Positions 38,464 through 46,387 of a DNA stretch of 47,211 nucleotides are shown one piece after another. This DNA is from Rhodoferax sp. (GTDB lineage: Bacteria; Pseudomonadota; Gammaproteobacteria; Burkholderiales; Burkholderiaceae_C). The translations under genes were made by a program, and so were the position numbers. Numbering within the stretch: position 1 is the stretch's first letter; every line of letters begins with the position of its first letter. Location of the stretch: contig NZ_JAUYQD010000067.1 in NCBI RefSeq assembly GCF_030697375.1, positions 1 to 47,211 of the forward strand, in the 5' to 3' direction. Below the pieces are notes generated by a model. The model worked only from the letters and a program-made list of their open reading frames with translations. It did not search any database and had not been told where the DNA came from.

Positions 38464-39224
38464 AGTAAAGCTCCTAGGTAGGTAGAGGTGTCTTCGGATG
38501 ATTTCCCAGACAAACTTGTATGCAAGTCTTGTGCCCGAGCGGTGTCGGCCGGGGTGGACAAGGGTTTGAGCGCGTGGCGCAGTTCGGCCAGCGGGTCGCC
38601 GCTGGAGGTCTGCAGCTTGAGCGCCGCCTGGACGTGGCCTATATGGGTTTGCATGAGTTGCTCGGCCTCGGCCCACTGGCCTTGCTCCAGGGCCTTGACG
38701 ATCTCCACATGCTCTGCGCAGGAGTGCGCCGCGTCGTGGGATGACTGGTAGAGCATGGCGATCAAGGTGGTGCGGGCCGTGAAGTCACGCAAGGTATCGG
38801 CCAGCAAACTGTTGCCCAGGCACTCGGCCAGGCACACATGGAAGTCGCCCAGCAAAAAGCTGCGCAAGCCCACATCGTCCCCCTTGACCGCCGCTTTTTC
38901 CTTGGCCAGGTGCGCCTTCAACTGCTTGAGGGCCGGCTTGCCGATCGACGTGGTGCAGCGGATCAAACCCATCTCTATCACCCGGCGCGCCTCGAACGCC
39001 TCGCGCGCTTCGGACAGGGAGGGCTCGACCACATACCAGCCGCGCCGGCTGCTGACGGTCACGATGCCGCGCGCGGCCAGATGCGTCAAGGCCTCGCGGA
39101 CGATGGTGCGGCTGCAGTCAAACAGCAGGGCCAGTTGCTGCTCGCCCAGGCGTGCGCCGGGGGCCAGTTTTTGGGCCATGACGGCTTCAATGATGCGGTT
39201 GCTGATGTCGGTGGCGTTGGTCAT
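38460..39224 (-). CDS. GntR-family regulator of the FCD (FadR-like) type
   Basis: A 254-residue regulator. The N-terminal winged helix reads L-A-P-G-A-R-L-G-E-Q-Q-L-A, then S-R-T-I-V-R-E-A-L-T-H-L-A-A-R-G-I-V. The C-terminal FCD domain has F-H-V-C-L-A-E-C-L-G-N and A-E-H-V-E-I-V-K-A-L-E, with metal-site His residues. It opens the transporter operon and its stop overlaps the receptor start. Two TTGTATACAA-like sites (39255-39266 and 38514-38527) are its likely operators. Frames extending farther upstream are not coding. Confidence 0.92.
   Translation of the reverse strand: MTNATDISNRIIEAVMAQKLAPGARLGEQQLALLFDCSRTIVREALTHLAARGIVTVSSRRGWYVVEPSLSEAREAFEARRVIEMGLIRCTTSIGKPALKQLKAHLAKEKAAVKGDDVGLRSFLLGDFHVCLAECLGNSLLADTLRDFTARTTLIAMLYQSSHDAAHSCAEHVEIVKALEQGQWAEAEQLMQTHIGHVQAALKLQTSSGDPLAELRHALKPLSTPADTARAQDLHTSLSGKSSEDTSTYLGALL
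38514..38527. promoter_or_regulatory. Internal GntR operator before the receptor gene
   Basis: ACTTGTATGCAAGT, an inverted repeat that matches the site at 39255-39266 except for one central base. It lies inside the end of the regulator gene, 50 nt before the receptor start. Confidence 0.6.
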
Positions 39225-39254
39225 ATACGCCAAAGGATAGCAACTCTCGTGCCG

Positions 39255-39266
39255 CTTGTATACAAG
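39255..39266. promoter_or_regulatory. GntR operator before the regulator gene
   Basis: CTTGTATACAAG, a perfect 12-nt palindrome of the form bound by FCD-type GntR proteins, 31 nt upstream of the regulator start. Autoregulation of the whole operon is expected. Confidence 0.75.
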
Positions 39267-39355
39267 ATTTGCGCACCAATAGCGGGATGCGGACCTTGAA
39301 AGGGCGGCCGCACGCACTGGCCGGGTGCACGGCCGTGGTGCGATTTTGGTGCGGC

Positions 39356-40246
39356 CTACCAGGGCAGGGTGCGAAAGCGCTCCACCAGAAAGTCCAACAG
39401 GGCGCGCACCGCCGGCGACAGATGCCGCCGTGACGGGTACAGCGCGTACACCGTCATGGTGGGCAAGTGCCAATCGGGCAGCAGTGCCACCAGGCTGCCA
39501 TTGTCCAGGTAGGGTCTGGCCATATAGGTGGGTTGCATGGTCACGCCACCACCGGCCAGGGCGGCTTGCAGCAGCACCGTGGCCTCGTTGGCGCTGAACT
39601 GGCTGGGCACGCCCACCGCCACCTGTGCGTCCCCCCGGCGCAATTGCCACACACTTTTGCCGAAGTTGGCATAGGTCAGGCAGCGGTGCTGCGGCAGGTC
39701 CTGCGGGGTGTGCGGCGTGCCGTGCTGCGCCAGGTAGTGCGGTGCGGCCACCAGCACCGATTCACACAGCGCCAGGGGCCGCGCAATCAGCAGGGGGTCG
39801 GGCTCGTGGGTGATGCGCACCGCCAGATCGATGCGCGCCTCCACCAGGTTCAGCGCGCCATCGCCCACGTTCAGGTCCACCTTGAGTTGCGGGTGCAGTT
39901 GCAAAAAATCCGCCAGCGCCGCCGCCAGATGCGCGTGGCCGAAGGACATGCTGGACGTCAGGCGCAACTGCCCGCGCAAGGCATCACCGCTGCTGGCGGT
40001 TTCCTCTTCCACGGTGCTGGCCAGTTCCAGCATTTGCTGGCTGCGCCGCAAGGCCTGTTCGCCCGCATCGGTGAGGGTGACGCGCCGTGTCGTGCGGTGC
40101 AGCAGGCGCGCCTGCAGCCAGTCTTCCATTTCGCCCACGTAGCGCGTCACCATGGCCCGGGACATGTCCAGCTTGTCGGCCGTGGCGCTGAAGCTGCCGC
40201 TGGTGGCCACCTCGGCAAAGACGCGCATGGCGCTTAGTCGGTCCAT
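39356..40246 (-). CDS. LysR-family regulator
   Basis: A 296-residue LysR protein. The helix-turn-helix is in F-A-E-V-A-T-S-G-S-F-S-A-T-A-D-K-L-D-M-S-R-A-M-V-T-R-Y, followed by the usual R-R-V-T-L-T-D-A-G-E and a substrate-binding domain (L-R-G-Q-L-R-L-T-S-S-M-S-F-G). It is divergent from the MBL-fold gene, with 120 nt between starts, so that gene pair is the likely target. Inducer unknown. Confidence 0.93.
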   Translation of the reverse strand: MDRLSAMRVFAEVATSGSFSATADKLDMSRAMVTRYVGEMEDWLQARLLHRTTRRVTLTDAGEQALRRSQQMLELASTVEEETASSGDALRGQLRLTSSMSFGHAHLAAALADFLQLHPQLKVDLNVGDGALNLVEARIDLAVRITHEPDPLLIARPLALCESVLVAAPHYLAQHGTPHTPQDLPQHRCLTYANFGKSVWQLRRGDAQVAVGVPSQFSANEATVLLQAALAGGGVTMQPTYMARPYLDNGSLVALLPDWHLPTMTVYALYPSRRHLSPAVRALLDFLVERFRTLPW

Positions 40247-40366
40247 GGCAGTGGCTCCTTATTTGCTCGATTAATGAAACAGTTATGGGCATTTTATGGG
40301 GTTTATTGCTTTGATTAGCGCAACTAAACTGCCTTCCATCATCCACCCAAGCCCCAGGAAGCACCC

Positions 40367-41230
40367 ATGATCCGCACCACCCTCATCGCCGCCACCATCG
40401 CCGTGGCATTTGCCAGCGCCCAGGCGGCGCAGCCCCTGCAAGTGAAGGTGTACAACGCCGACGGCAACAGCTTCAACGTCAACTCCACGCTGGTGTATGG
40501 CGAGAAGGAAGCCATGGTCATCGACGGCGGCTTCACCCGCGCCGACGGCCTGCGCATCGCGGCCCATGTGCTCGACAGCGGCAAACAGCTCAAAACCATT
40601 TACGTGAGCCAGGCCGACCCCGACTACTACTTTGGCGTGGAAGCGATCAAGGAAGTGTTCCCGCAGGCAGAGGTGCTCACCAGCCCCGCCGTGCTGGCCA
40701 AACTCTCGGCCAAACATGCTGGCAAGGTGGGCTTTTGGGGCCCCAAGATGGGCGCCAACGCACCGCGCACACCGGTGCTGCCCAAGGCCGTTGACGGCAA
40801 TAGCCTGACGGTGGACGGCGAGAAGGTTGAAATCCGGGGCACCACCGGCCTGCTGGCGCACCGCCCGTATACCTGGATTCCCTCCATCCAGGCCATCGTG
40901 GGCAACATCGGTGTGTTCGGCAATCTGCATGTGTGGACCGCCGACACGCAAACCGTGGCCGAGCGCAGCGCCTGGGTCGCCCAACTGGACGAGATGGCGG
41001 CCCTGAAACCCGCCGTCGTGGTGCCCAGCCATATGCAAGCGGGCACCGCGCTCGACGCCAGCGCCATCCGCTACACCAAGGACTACCTGCTGGCCTTCGA
41101 GAAGAACCTGGCCAGCACCAAAAACAGCGCGGAGCTGGTCGGCGCCATGAAGCAGGCCTACCCCCAAGCCGGCGGCGCCATGATTCTGGACATCAGCGCC
41201 AAGGTGGGCAAAGGAGAAATGAAGTGGTAA
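40367..41230 (+). CDS. MBL-fold protein with a degenerate metal site
   Basis: A 287-residue periplasmic protein: signal peptide 1-20 (A-S-A-Q-A-A), then a metallo-beta-lactamase fold (S-T-L-V-Y-G-E-K-E-A-M-V-I-D-G-G-F). The metal motif H-x-H-x-D-H is replaced by Q82-x-D84-x-D86-Y87 in V-S-Q-A-D-P-D-Y-Y-F-G, so three of four ligands are lost. A later P-S-H-M keeps one His. It may bind metal differently or not at all. AGGAAGC is near the start. The downstream DsbA-like gene starts inside its end. Confidence 0.82.
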   Translation: MIRTTLIAATIAVAFASAQAAQPLQVKVYNADGNSFNVNSTLVYGEKEAMVIDGGFTRADGLRIAAHVLDSGKQLKTIYVSQADPDYYFGVEAIKEVFPQAEVLTSPAVLAKLSAKHAGKVGFWGPKMGANAPRTPVLPKAVDGNSLTVDGEKVEIRGTTGLLAHRPYTWIPSIQAIVGNIGVFGNLHVWTADTQTVAERSAWVAQLDEMAALKPAVVVPSHMQAGTALDASAIRYTKDYLLAFEKNLASTKNSAELVGAMKQAYPQAGGAMILDISAKVGKGEMKW

Positions 41231-41859
41231 ACATCAGCTACCTGTTCGACCCCCTGTGCGGCTGGTGCTACGGGGCCGCCCCGGCCCTGCGCCGCATCAG
41301 CGCCATGCCCGGCGTCACCCTGGCGCTGGCCCCCAGCGGCCTGTTTTCCGGTGCGGGCAGCCGGCCCCTGGATGCCGGGTTTGCCGCCTACGCCTGGAGC
41401 TGCGACCAACGCATTGCACAGCTCACCGGGCAGCGCTTTACTGAGCGCTACCGCACGCGGGTGCTGGCAGACACCGGTGCGCGCGTGGATTCCGGCCCGG
41501 CCACCCTGGCCCTGACCGCCGTGCACTTGAGCGCGCCCGAGCACGAACTGGCCGCCCTGCACGCCATCCAGGAGGCCCGTTATGTGGACGGCCGCACCAT
41601 CACCGACCCCACCGTGCTGGCCGACGTGCTGCGCGGGCTGGACCTGGACGCGGCGGCCACGCGGCTGCTCCATCCAGACGACGCCTTGCTGGCAGCCAAC
41701 CGCAGCCGGATGGAGCGCACGCAACGCGACATGCAGGCGCTGGGCGCACAAGGCGTGCCCCACCTGATCGTGGACGATGCGAGCGGACGGCGGCTGGTGC
41801 GCGGCAATGTGCTTGTCGGTGATCTGGAAGGGTTGGCGGCTAACTTGCTATCTAATTAA
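41224..41859 (+). CDS. DsbA-family thioredoxin-fold protein (FrnE-like)
   Basis: A 211-residue protein of the DsbA/FrnE branch. It opens V-V-N-I-S-Y-L-F-D-P-L-C12-G-W-C15-Y-G, the active-site C-G-W-C, and has the late G-V-P-H-L-I-V cis-Pro strand. No signal peptide, so it is cytoplasmic, unlike its neighbour. The start is GTG at 41224, 7 nt inside the MBL-fold gene, with GGAG upstream. Its last codons and stop (L-L-S-N-stop) are supplied by repeat copy I. Confidence 0.88.
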   Translation: MVNISYLFDPLCGWCYGAAPALRRISAMPGVTLALAPSGLFSGAGSRPLDAGFAAYAWSCDQRIAQLTGQRFTERYRTRVLADTGARVDSGPATLALTAVHLSAPEHELAALHAIQEARYVDGRTITDPTVLADVLRGLDLDAAATRLLHPDDALLAANRSRMERTQRDMQALGAQGVPHLIVDDASGRRLVRGNVLVGDLEGLAANLLSN

Positions 41860-41894
41860 TAGCTGCTTGCGCATATTCCACGGGGGCTGGAGGC
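41847..41894 (+). repeat. Dispersed repeat, copy I
   Basis: GCTAT-(7)-ATAGC, TGCTTGCGCA, TATTCCA, CGGGGGCTGGAGGC. It overlaps the 3' end of the DsbA-like gene and provides its TAA. Nearly identical to copy J. Confidence 0.95.
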
Positions 41895-41997
41895 ACTTAT
41901 TGCCTTGGGTATTGATCGAGCCTGTCCGGTCGGTGCTTGCCAGTGCGTGCAATCGATGCCATGGCCTGCATTCGATCCTGCTTGGACGCTGGGATGC

Positions 41998-42267
41998 TCA
42001 TCGGCGGAGCCAGATGACCGTTTGCACGAGTAGCCACCACATGAGCGCCCAGAAGACGCCGAAGCACAGCCAGCCAAGGACGTTGGGCCCAGCCCATCCG
42101 CCCGACGTCCCCTGGCCGAACACAGGGAGACCGATGACCGACAGCGCCCAGAGCGGGCCATACACCGTGGCCGCGACCGCAGGCGCCAAGGCGTCCGGCA
42201 ATCTGCCGGCGATGGCGACAAGCATGGTGTGGGTGGCAAGGAGCCCGAGAGGGAGGGTGGTTTGCAT
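41998..42267 (-). CDS. Small hydrophobic membrane protein (89 aa)
   Basis: An 89-residue protein with two or three membrane segments (L-L-A-T-H-T-M-L-V-A-I-A, V-Y-G-P-L-W-A-L-S-V-I-G-L-P-V, and G-W-L-C-F-G-V-F-W-A-L-M-W-W-L-L-V) and a basic C-terminus (L-R-R). No family recognised. The hydrophobic pattern makes it more credible than the overlapping frames. It follows the 42608-42291 gene on the same strand by 23 nt. Confidence 0.55.
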   Translation of the reverse strand: MQTTLPLGLLATHTMLVAIAGRLPDALAPAVAATVYGPLWALSVIGLPVFGQGTSGGWAGPNVLGWLCFGVFWALMWWLLVQTVIWLRR

Positions 42268-42290
42268 GCGGGTGTCCGGGGACCCAATGC

Positions 42291-42608
42291 TTAAGTTGAC
42301 CGGCGACCCGTAGGGGCGTCCGCGCTGAGCGGCAGGTCAAGCATCACTCGTTGAGCTAGAGAGGAAACTAGGGTCTCATCACCCTGCAGTGACAATCCAA
42401 CGTAAGTCTCAGCTACCGCTTCAAGAGTTCCGGTCGGCAAGACGATCTTGTAGGTTGTGATTTCCTGAGACCCACCAAGAACCCATTCGGAATCGGTAAT
42501 TGATCCGCCAAGGTCGATGATGGCAGTGCGAAGCCGTTCAAACAAATCGTCGTCCGTTTCCGGTCCCAGATTGATCGTATGCATGCTGATGTTTAACTCA
42601 ATGTCCAA
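42291..42608 (-). CDS. Hypothetical cytoplasmic protein (105 aa)
   Basis: A 105-residue acidic protein with balanced strand/helix composition: I-N-L-G-P-E-T-D-D-D-L-F-E-R-L-R-T-A, then G-G-S-Q-E-I-T-T-Y-K-I-V-L-P. I do not know the family. The listed start is TTG; an ATG eight codons later (42584) is also possible, and neither has a clear RBS. GC is lower than in its neighbours. Possibly part of an acquired segment. Confidence 0.6.
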   Translation of the reverse strand: MDIELNISMHTINLGPETDDDLFERLRTAIIDLGGSITDSEWVLGGSQEITTYKIVLPTGTLEAVAETYVGLSLQGDETLVSSLAQRVMLDLPLSADAPTGRRST

Positions 42609-42732
42609 AGCCGCAAAAAGTGCGCGATAAACGGGACATCGAATCCTCCTGAAAGTGGCTTGTAGCCTTGGTTACGCTGCTTTTCCAGCCTGTTAAACGT
42701 AGACCGATATTCTGACAGGTTCGATGCAGTTG

Positions 42733-42780
42733 CTATCTATTCAATAGCTGCTTGCGCATATTCCACGGGGGCTGGAGGCA
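42733..42780 (+). repeat. Dispersed repeat, copy J
   Basis: GCTAT-(7)-ATAGC, TGCTTGCGCA, TATTCCA, CGGGGGCTGGAGGC. It lies in the 363-nt gap between the 42608 and 42972 genes, which holds nothing else I can support. It differs from copy I only in the 7-nt loop. Confidence 0.95.
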
Positions 42781-42971
42781 TATTTAACGAGTATTTTGAA
42801 GTCGCACCGGCCTTGAAACATCGGCCCAAATCGGTGGTGCAATACGCGACCTCATCCGAAAATAGCCGCCATGACCCTGCAGCAATCTCAGACAACGCGG
42901 TGATTCGCGCGCATTATTGAAACGGCAGGGTGGCCCATGCTTCGCACAGGGAAAGGACTGCTGCGCAGCCC

Positions 42972-43379
42972 TTAATTCCCAATCACCTCTTGCAGTTGGG
43001 CGTATACGGCGGCGCGTTTGAGTGCGTCTTCCCGCTGGTAGTAGGCCCAGCCCGCGTTGTTCTTGGCCAAATGTTGTGCCTTGTCTGCGTGGATGTTGGC
43101 CATCCTGGTCGCCAGTTCACCCGCAGACAGGGGGCGTGATGTGAAGAGTGGCTGCAGCTTCAGGTCTGTATCGATTTGCTCAGGTGTGAGTTTGGCATCC
43201 GCAATCGCTTGGCACAGTTGCGCGGGGACCTCGCCTTTGAACCCCTGGACGCGGGTGAACTGGCCCGGGGCAGCACAGTAGCTGCCCACATCCGCAGCCG
43301 TTTGTGCCTGGACGTTTCCCGTGAATAGCACGGCACCCAGGGCCAATGCAAAGAGTGATTTGGATGTTGACGTTGTCAT
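42972..43379 (-). CDS. Secreted protein of unknown function (135 aa)
   Basis: A 135-residue protein with a signal peptide (S-L-F-A-L-A-L-G-A-V-L-F-T-G-N-V-Q-A) and a mature helical domain with two Cys (Y-C-A-A-P and L-C-Q-A) that may form a disulfide. No family known to me. Its start faces the TetR gene across a 12-2-12 palindrome at 43410-43435, 31 nt away, so the TetR protein probably controls it. Confidence 0.75.
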   Translation of the reverse strand: MTTSTSKSLFALALGAVLFTGNVQAQTAADVGSYCAAPGQFTRVQGFKGEVPAQLCQAIADAKLTPEQIDTDLKLQPLFTSRPLSAGELATRMANIHADKAQHLAKNNAGWAYYQREDALKRAAVYAQLQEVIGN

Positions 43380-43409
43380 GGAATGGCCCTTTGAAGTGAA
43401 TTACAAAAA

Positions 43410-43435
43410 CCAAATGGTATTTGAATACTATTTGG
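43410..43435. promoter_or_regulatory. TetR-type operator palindrome
   Basis: CCAAATGGTATT-TG-AATACTATTTGG: 12-nt arms with one mismatch. It lies between the secreted-protein gene (minus) and the TetR gene (plus), nearer the former. Confidence 0.8.
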
Positions 43436-43567
43436 TCGTCAACATCTGATCGATTTTTAATTTATTGGCATTGCGCCCTGGCTTCTTGTCACAATGGCGC
43501 CAAGAAAGACCTTGCTGGCCAGAAGCCGCCGGCAGAAACAGACCAAATTGGCAATGGAGAACTAAAG

Positions 43568-44170
43568 ATGGCCCGAATCAGCAGAGCCGAGAGTCATGCA
43601 CAAACGCGAGGTGCGCTGCTCAAGGCCGCCCGGGAGGTTTTTGTGGAGCTGGGCGTCAATGCGGCCTCTATAGACGCCATTACGGAGCGTGCGGGCTACT
43701 CCAAGGGTGCGTACTATTCAAATTTCCCTAGCAAGGAAGCCATCATGGTGACCTTGCTGGAGGAGCATATGGACATGGAGGTTGCCGCCCTGACGGAAAT
43801 CATTGGCACGGCGGACACCGTGGACCACCTGTTTGCGCGACTGGCACAGCTCTACAAGGACATGCATGCGGAGCCGTCGATTTGCATACTTGACTTCGAG
43901 TACCAGCTCCTGGCCATTCGCAATCCCGAAATCAGCACGCAATATGGCCAACGCTGGGAAACCCATCTTGGTAACCTGTCTGCGCTGGTCGATGTGGCGG
44001 CCACGCGCCTGCACTTTCGCCTCTCCATGCAGGCTGCGGAACTGATCGAGAACATTGCGGCCCTGAGCAATGGCCTGGTGATCTCCCGCCTGACCATGCC
44101 GTCCAAGAGCGCCACCCCGATCCATGAAGTGATGCTCGGCTATTTGCGAAGCTGCATTCTCCCGCGCTGA
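43568..44170 (+). CDS. TetR-family regulator
   Basis: A 200-residue regulator. The N-terminal helix-turn-helix is R-G-A-L-L-K-A-A-R-E-V-F-V-E-L-G-V-N-A-A-S-I-D-A-I-T-E-R-A-G-Y-S-K-G-A-Y-Y-S-N-F. The rest is a helical ligand domain. ATG at 43568 follows a purine-rich run (GGAGAACTAAAG). Likely target: the divergent secreted-protein gene and itself, via the palindrome. Ligand unknown. Confidence 0.92.
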   Translation: MARISRAESHAQTRGALLKAAREVFVELGVNAASIDAITERAGYSKGAYYSNFPSKEAIMVTLLEEHMDMEVAALTEIIGTADTVDHLFARLAQLYKDMHAEPSICILDFEYQLLAIRNPEISTQYGQRWETHLGNLSALVDVAATRLHFRLSMQAAELIENIAALSNGLVISRLTMPSKSATPIHEVMLGYLRSCILPR

Positions 44171-44209
44171 AATCCGGCCGGGTCTGGCGGACACCACCGT
44201 GCCCAGGCA

Positions 44210-45091
44210 TCAACCAAACCGCTCCACCAAAAAATCCACAAAACTGCGCAGCTTGGGCGAGCGGTAGCGGTCGGGCAGGTAGACCACGCTCATCGGCCAG
44301 CTGGTGAGTTCATGGGTCGGGAACAGTTGCACCAGACGACCGGCGCGAACATCGGCCTCCAGCAGAATTGCCGGCTGCAGCACGATACCCAGGCCGTGCA
44401 ATGCCGCCACCCGCAGCGCCGGCCCCTGGTTGACCTGCAAGCGACTCGAAACCGGCACACGGAAGATGCCGTCTTGCGCGTCCGTCAAACGCCAATGCGT
44501 CACGGCGACGGGGGAGAAAGACAGGCACTCATGCTGGCTCAGTTCCTCGGGTGTGCCCGGCGTGCCTCTGCGCGCCAGGTACGCAGGGGACGCGCAAATC
44601 ATCAGCCGATACGGCGCCAGCGACTTGGCGATCAGCGTCGAATCCGGCAAGGGGCCGATACGGATAGCCGCCTCAAAGCCTTCCTCCACCAGGTCCACCA
44701 CGCGGTCGCTCAAGACGACATCAAGGCTGACTTGCGGGTAACGGTCCAGGTACACCGACAGGGCCGGCATCAACGCTTCGGTGCCGAAGGTGATGGGCGC
44801 GCTGATGCGCAGCTTGCCCGCAGGTGCCAGTTGCAGGTTCTGCGCCTGTGCATCGGTTTCGGCCACCAGCCGGAGGATCTCCTTGCTGCGGGTGTAGTAG
44901 TCCTCGCCAAAAGCCGTAAGCTGCTGGCGCCGGGTGGTGCGGTTGAGTAGTCGCATGCCCAGGCGCTTCTCCAGCGTGCGCAGGTGGTTGCCCGCCATCG
45001 TTGCCGAAATGTCACATGCCGTGGCGGCGGCACTCAGGCTGCCTTTTTCGACGGTCAGAACGTAGACCTTCATGCTGTCGAGTAAATCCAT
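44210..45091 (-). CDS. LysR-family regulator
   Basis: A 293-residue LysR protein. The helix-turn-helix is V-L-T-V-E-K-G-S-L-S-A-A-A-T-A-C-D-I-S-A-T-M-A-G-N-H-L, followed by R-L-L-N-R-T-T-R-R-Q-Q-L-T and an effector domain (G-K-L-R-I-S-A-P-I-T-F-G). It is divergent from the MDR gene at 45204 with 112 nt between them and is its likely regulator. Confidence 0.93.
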   Translation of the reverse strand: MDLLDSMKVYVLTVEKGSLSAAATACDISATMAGNHLRTLEKRLGMRLLNRTTRRQQLTAFGEDYYTRSKEILRLVAETDAQAQNLQLAPAGKLRISAPITFGTEALMPALSVYLDRYPQVSLDVVLSDRVVDLVEEGFEAAIRIGPLPDSTLIAKSLAPYRLMICASPAYLARRGTPGTPEELSQHECLSFSPVAVTHWRLTDAQDGIFRVPVSSRLQVNQGPALRVAALHGLGIVLQPAILLEADVRAGRLVQLFPTHELTSWPMSVVYLPDRYRSPKLRSFVDFLVERFG

Positions 45092-45203
45092 TTACAAGCC
45101 TTGGTTTTAAATCTATCAACTGAATCGCAGTTTATCTCCTATGGATTTCAAATGAAACTGGCGCCTTCCTTCACTTGTTCATTCAGAGAAAAGACACCTG
45201 CCC

Positions 45204-46220
45204 ATGAAAGCCCTTCAACTCACCGCCCCCTCCCTCACCGCCTTTCGCCAGACCGAACTGCCCGACCCGAAGCCCGGCCTTGGCGAGGTGCTGGTGCGCT
45301 TGCGCGCCGCCACGCTGAACTATCTGGACGTGGCCATTGCGACTGGCAACATCCCGGGCGTCAGCTTTCCGATGATCCCGGTGGCCGACGGTGCGGGCGA
45401 AGTCGCCGCGCTGGGCGAAGGCGTGGACAAGGTGTCCTTTGGCCTGGCGATTGGCGACCGGGTGATTCCGCACTTCATGCCCCACTGGCAGGGCGGGGCC
45501 ATCACGCCGCGCCATGTGGCCGCGATGCGCGGTCTCACACTGCCGGGCTCGCTGGCCGACTACGTGGTCGTGCCCGCCGCCAGCCTCGTCGCCTTGCCGG
45601 CGCACCTGGACTTTGTGCAGGGTGCGGCGCTGCCCATCGCGGCGACGACGGCCTGGAATGCCGTGCGTTCGGCTCAGCTGCGCCCCGGATCTGTGGTGGT
45701 GCTGTTGGGAACCGGCGGCGTCAGCATCTTTGCCTTGCAGTTCGCCAAGGCGTCGGGCGCCACGGTGATCCTCGCGTCCTCGTCCGACGACAAGCTGGAG
45801 CGTGCGCGCCAGTTCGGCGCGGACCACTTGATCAACTACCGCGCCACGCCGGCCTGGGACTCAGAAGTGCTGAAACTCACCGATGGGCGCGGTGCCGACC
45901 TGGTGGTGGAGACGGTGGGCGCGGCCACCATGGCCCGCTCGCTCAACGCGGCAGCCGTGGGCGGCACGGTGTTCACGGTTGGTTTTGTCACCGGCACCAC
46001 CTCGCAGATCGACCTGTTCCCGATCATCGTCAAGGCCCTGCGCATCGTCGGCAATAACACCGGCTCCGTGGCCGACTTGGCGGAAGCCGCCCGGGCCATT
46101 GTGGCGCACCGCATTGTGCCGGTGATTGACCGGGTGTTTGGGATTGCGGATACCGCTGAAGCGTATGCGGAGCTGAGTGCAGGTGGAAGGCATTTTGGCA
46201 AGCTGGCTATCGTGCATTGA
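45204..46220 (+). CDS. MDR-family NAD(P)H:quinone oxidoreductase-like protein
   Basis: A 338-residue medium-chain dehydrogenase/reductase. It starts M-K-A-L-Q-L with the GroES-like fold (L-N-Y-L-D-V-A-I-A-T-G), has the nucleotide site L-L-G-T-G-G-V-S-I-F-A-L-Q near 165-180, and ends in L-S-A-G-G-R-H-F-G-K-L-A-I. The catalytic-zinc Cys/His set of alcohol dehydrogenases is not present in the usual places, so a quinone or enone reductase is more likely. Its neighbour LysR fits induction by such compounds (inference). Confidence 0.88.
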   Translation: MKALQLTAPSLTAFRQTELPDPKPGLGEVLVRLRAATLNYLDVAIATGNIPGVSFPMIPVADGAGEVAALGEGVDKVSFGLAIGDRVIPHFMPHWQGGAITPRHVAAMRGLTLPGSLADYVVVPAASLVALPAHLDFVQGAALPIAATTAWNAVRSAQLRPGSVVVLLGTGGVSIFALQFAKASGATVILASSSDDKLERARQFGADHLINYRATPAWDSEVLKLTDGRGADLVVETVGAATMARSLNAAAVGGTVFTVGFVTGTTSQIDLFPIIVKALRIVGNNTGSVADLAEAARAIVAHRIVPVIDRVFGIADTAEAYAELSAGGRHFGKLAIVH

Positions 46221-46254
46221 GCTGTGGTTGCGTTGAATTGCTTGAATCCTACTT

Positions 46255-46300
46255 GCTATGTATTTGATAGCTGCCTGTGCATATTCCACGGGTCTGGAGG
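46255..46300 (+). repeat. Dispersed repeat, copy K
   Basis: GCTAT-(7)-ATAGC, TGCCTGTGCA, TATTCCA, CGGGTCTGGAGG. It starts 34 nt after the stop of the MDR gene, in the sense direction. Confidence 0.9.
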
Positions 46301-46341
46301 AGCTTACGGCCTTCAACCTACCGGGAACGATGCGAAGTCAA

Positions 46342-46387
46342 TGAGCGCAATAACCTAAAAATCCATTGACGCCATTACCTAAAAATG
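46342..46387 (+). repeat. Direct repeat with ACCTAAAAAT core
   Basis: CCTAAAAAT occurs at 46354-46362 and 46378-46386, 24 nt apart, each preceded by a similar run (GAGCGCAATAA and TGACGCCATTA). The second copy overlaps the ATG of the small frame at 46385. Function unknown; operator or element end are possible. Confidence 0.6.
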
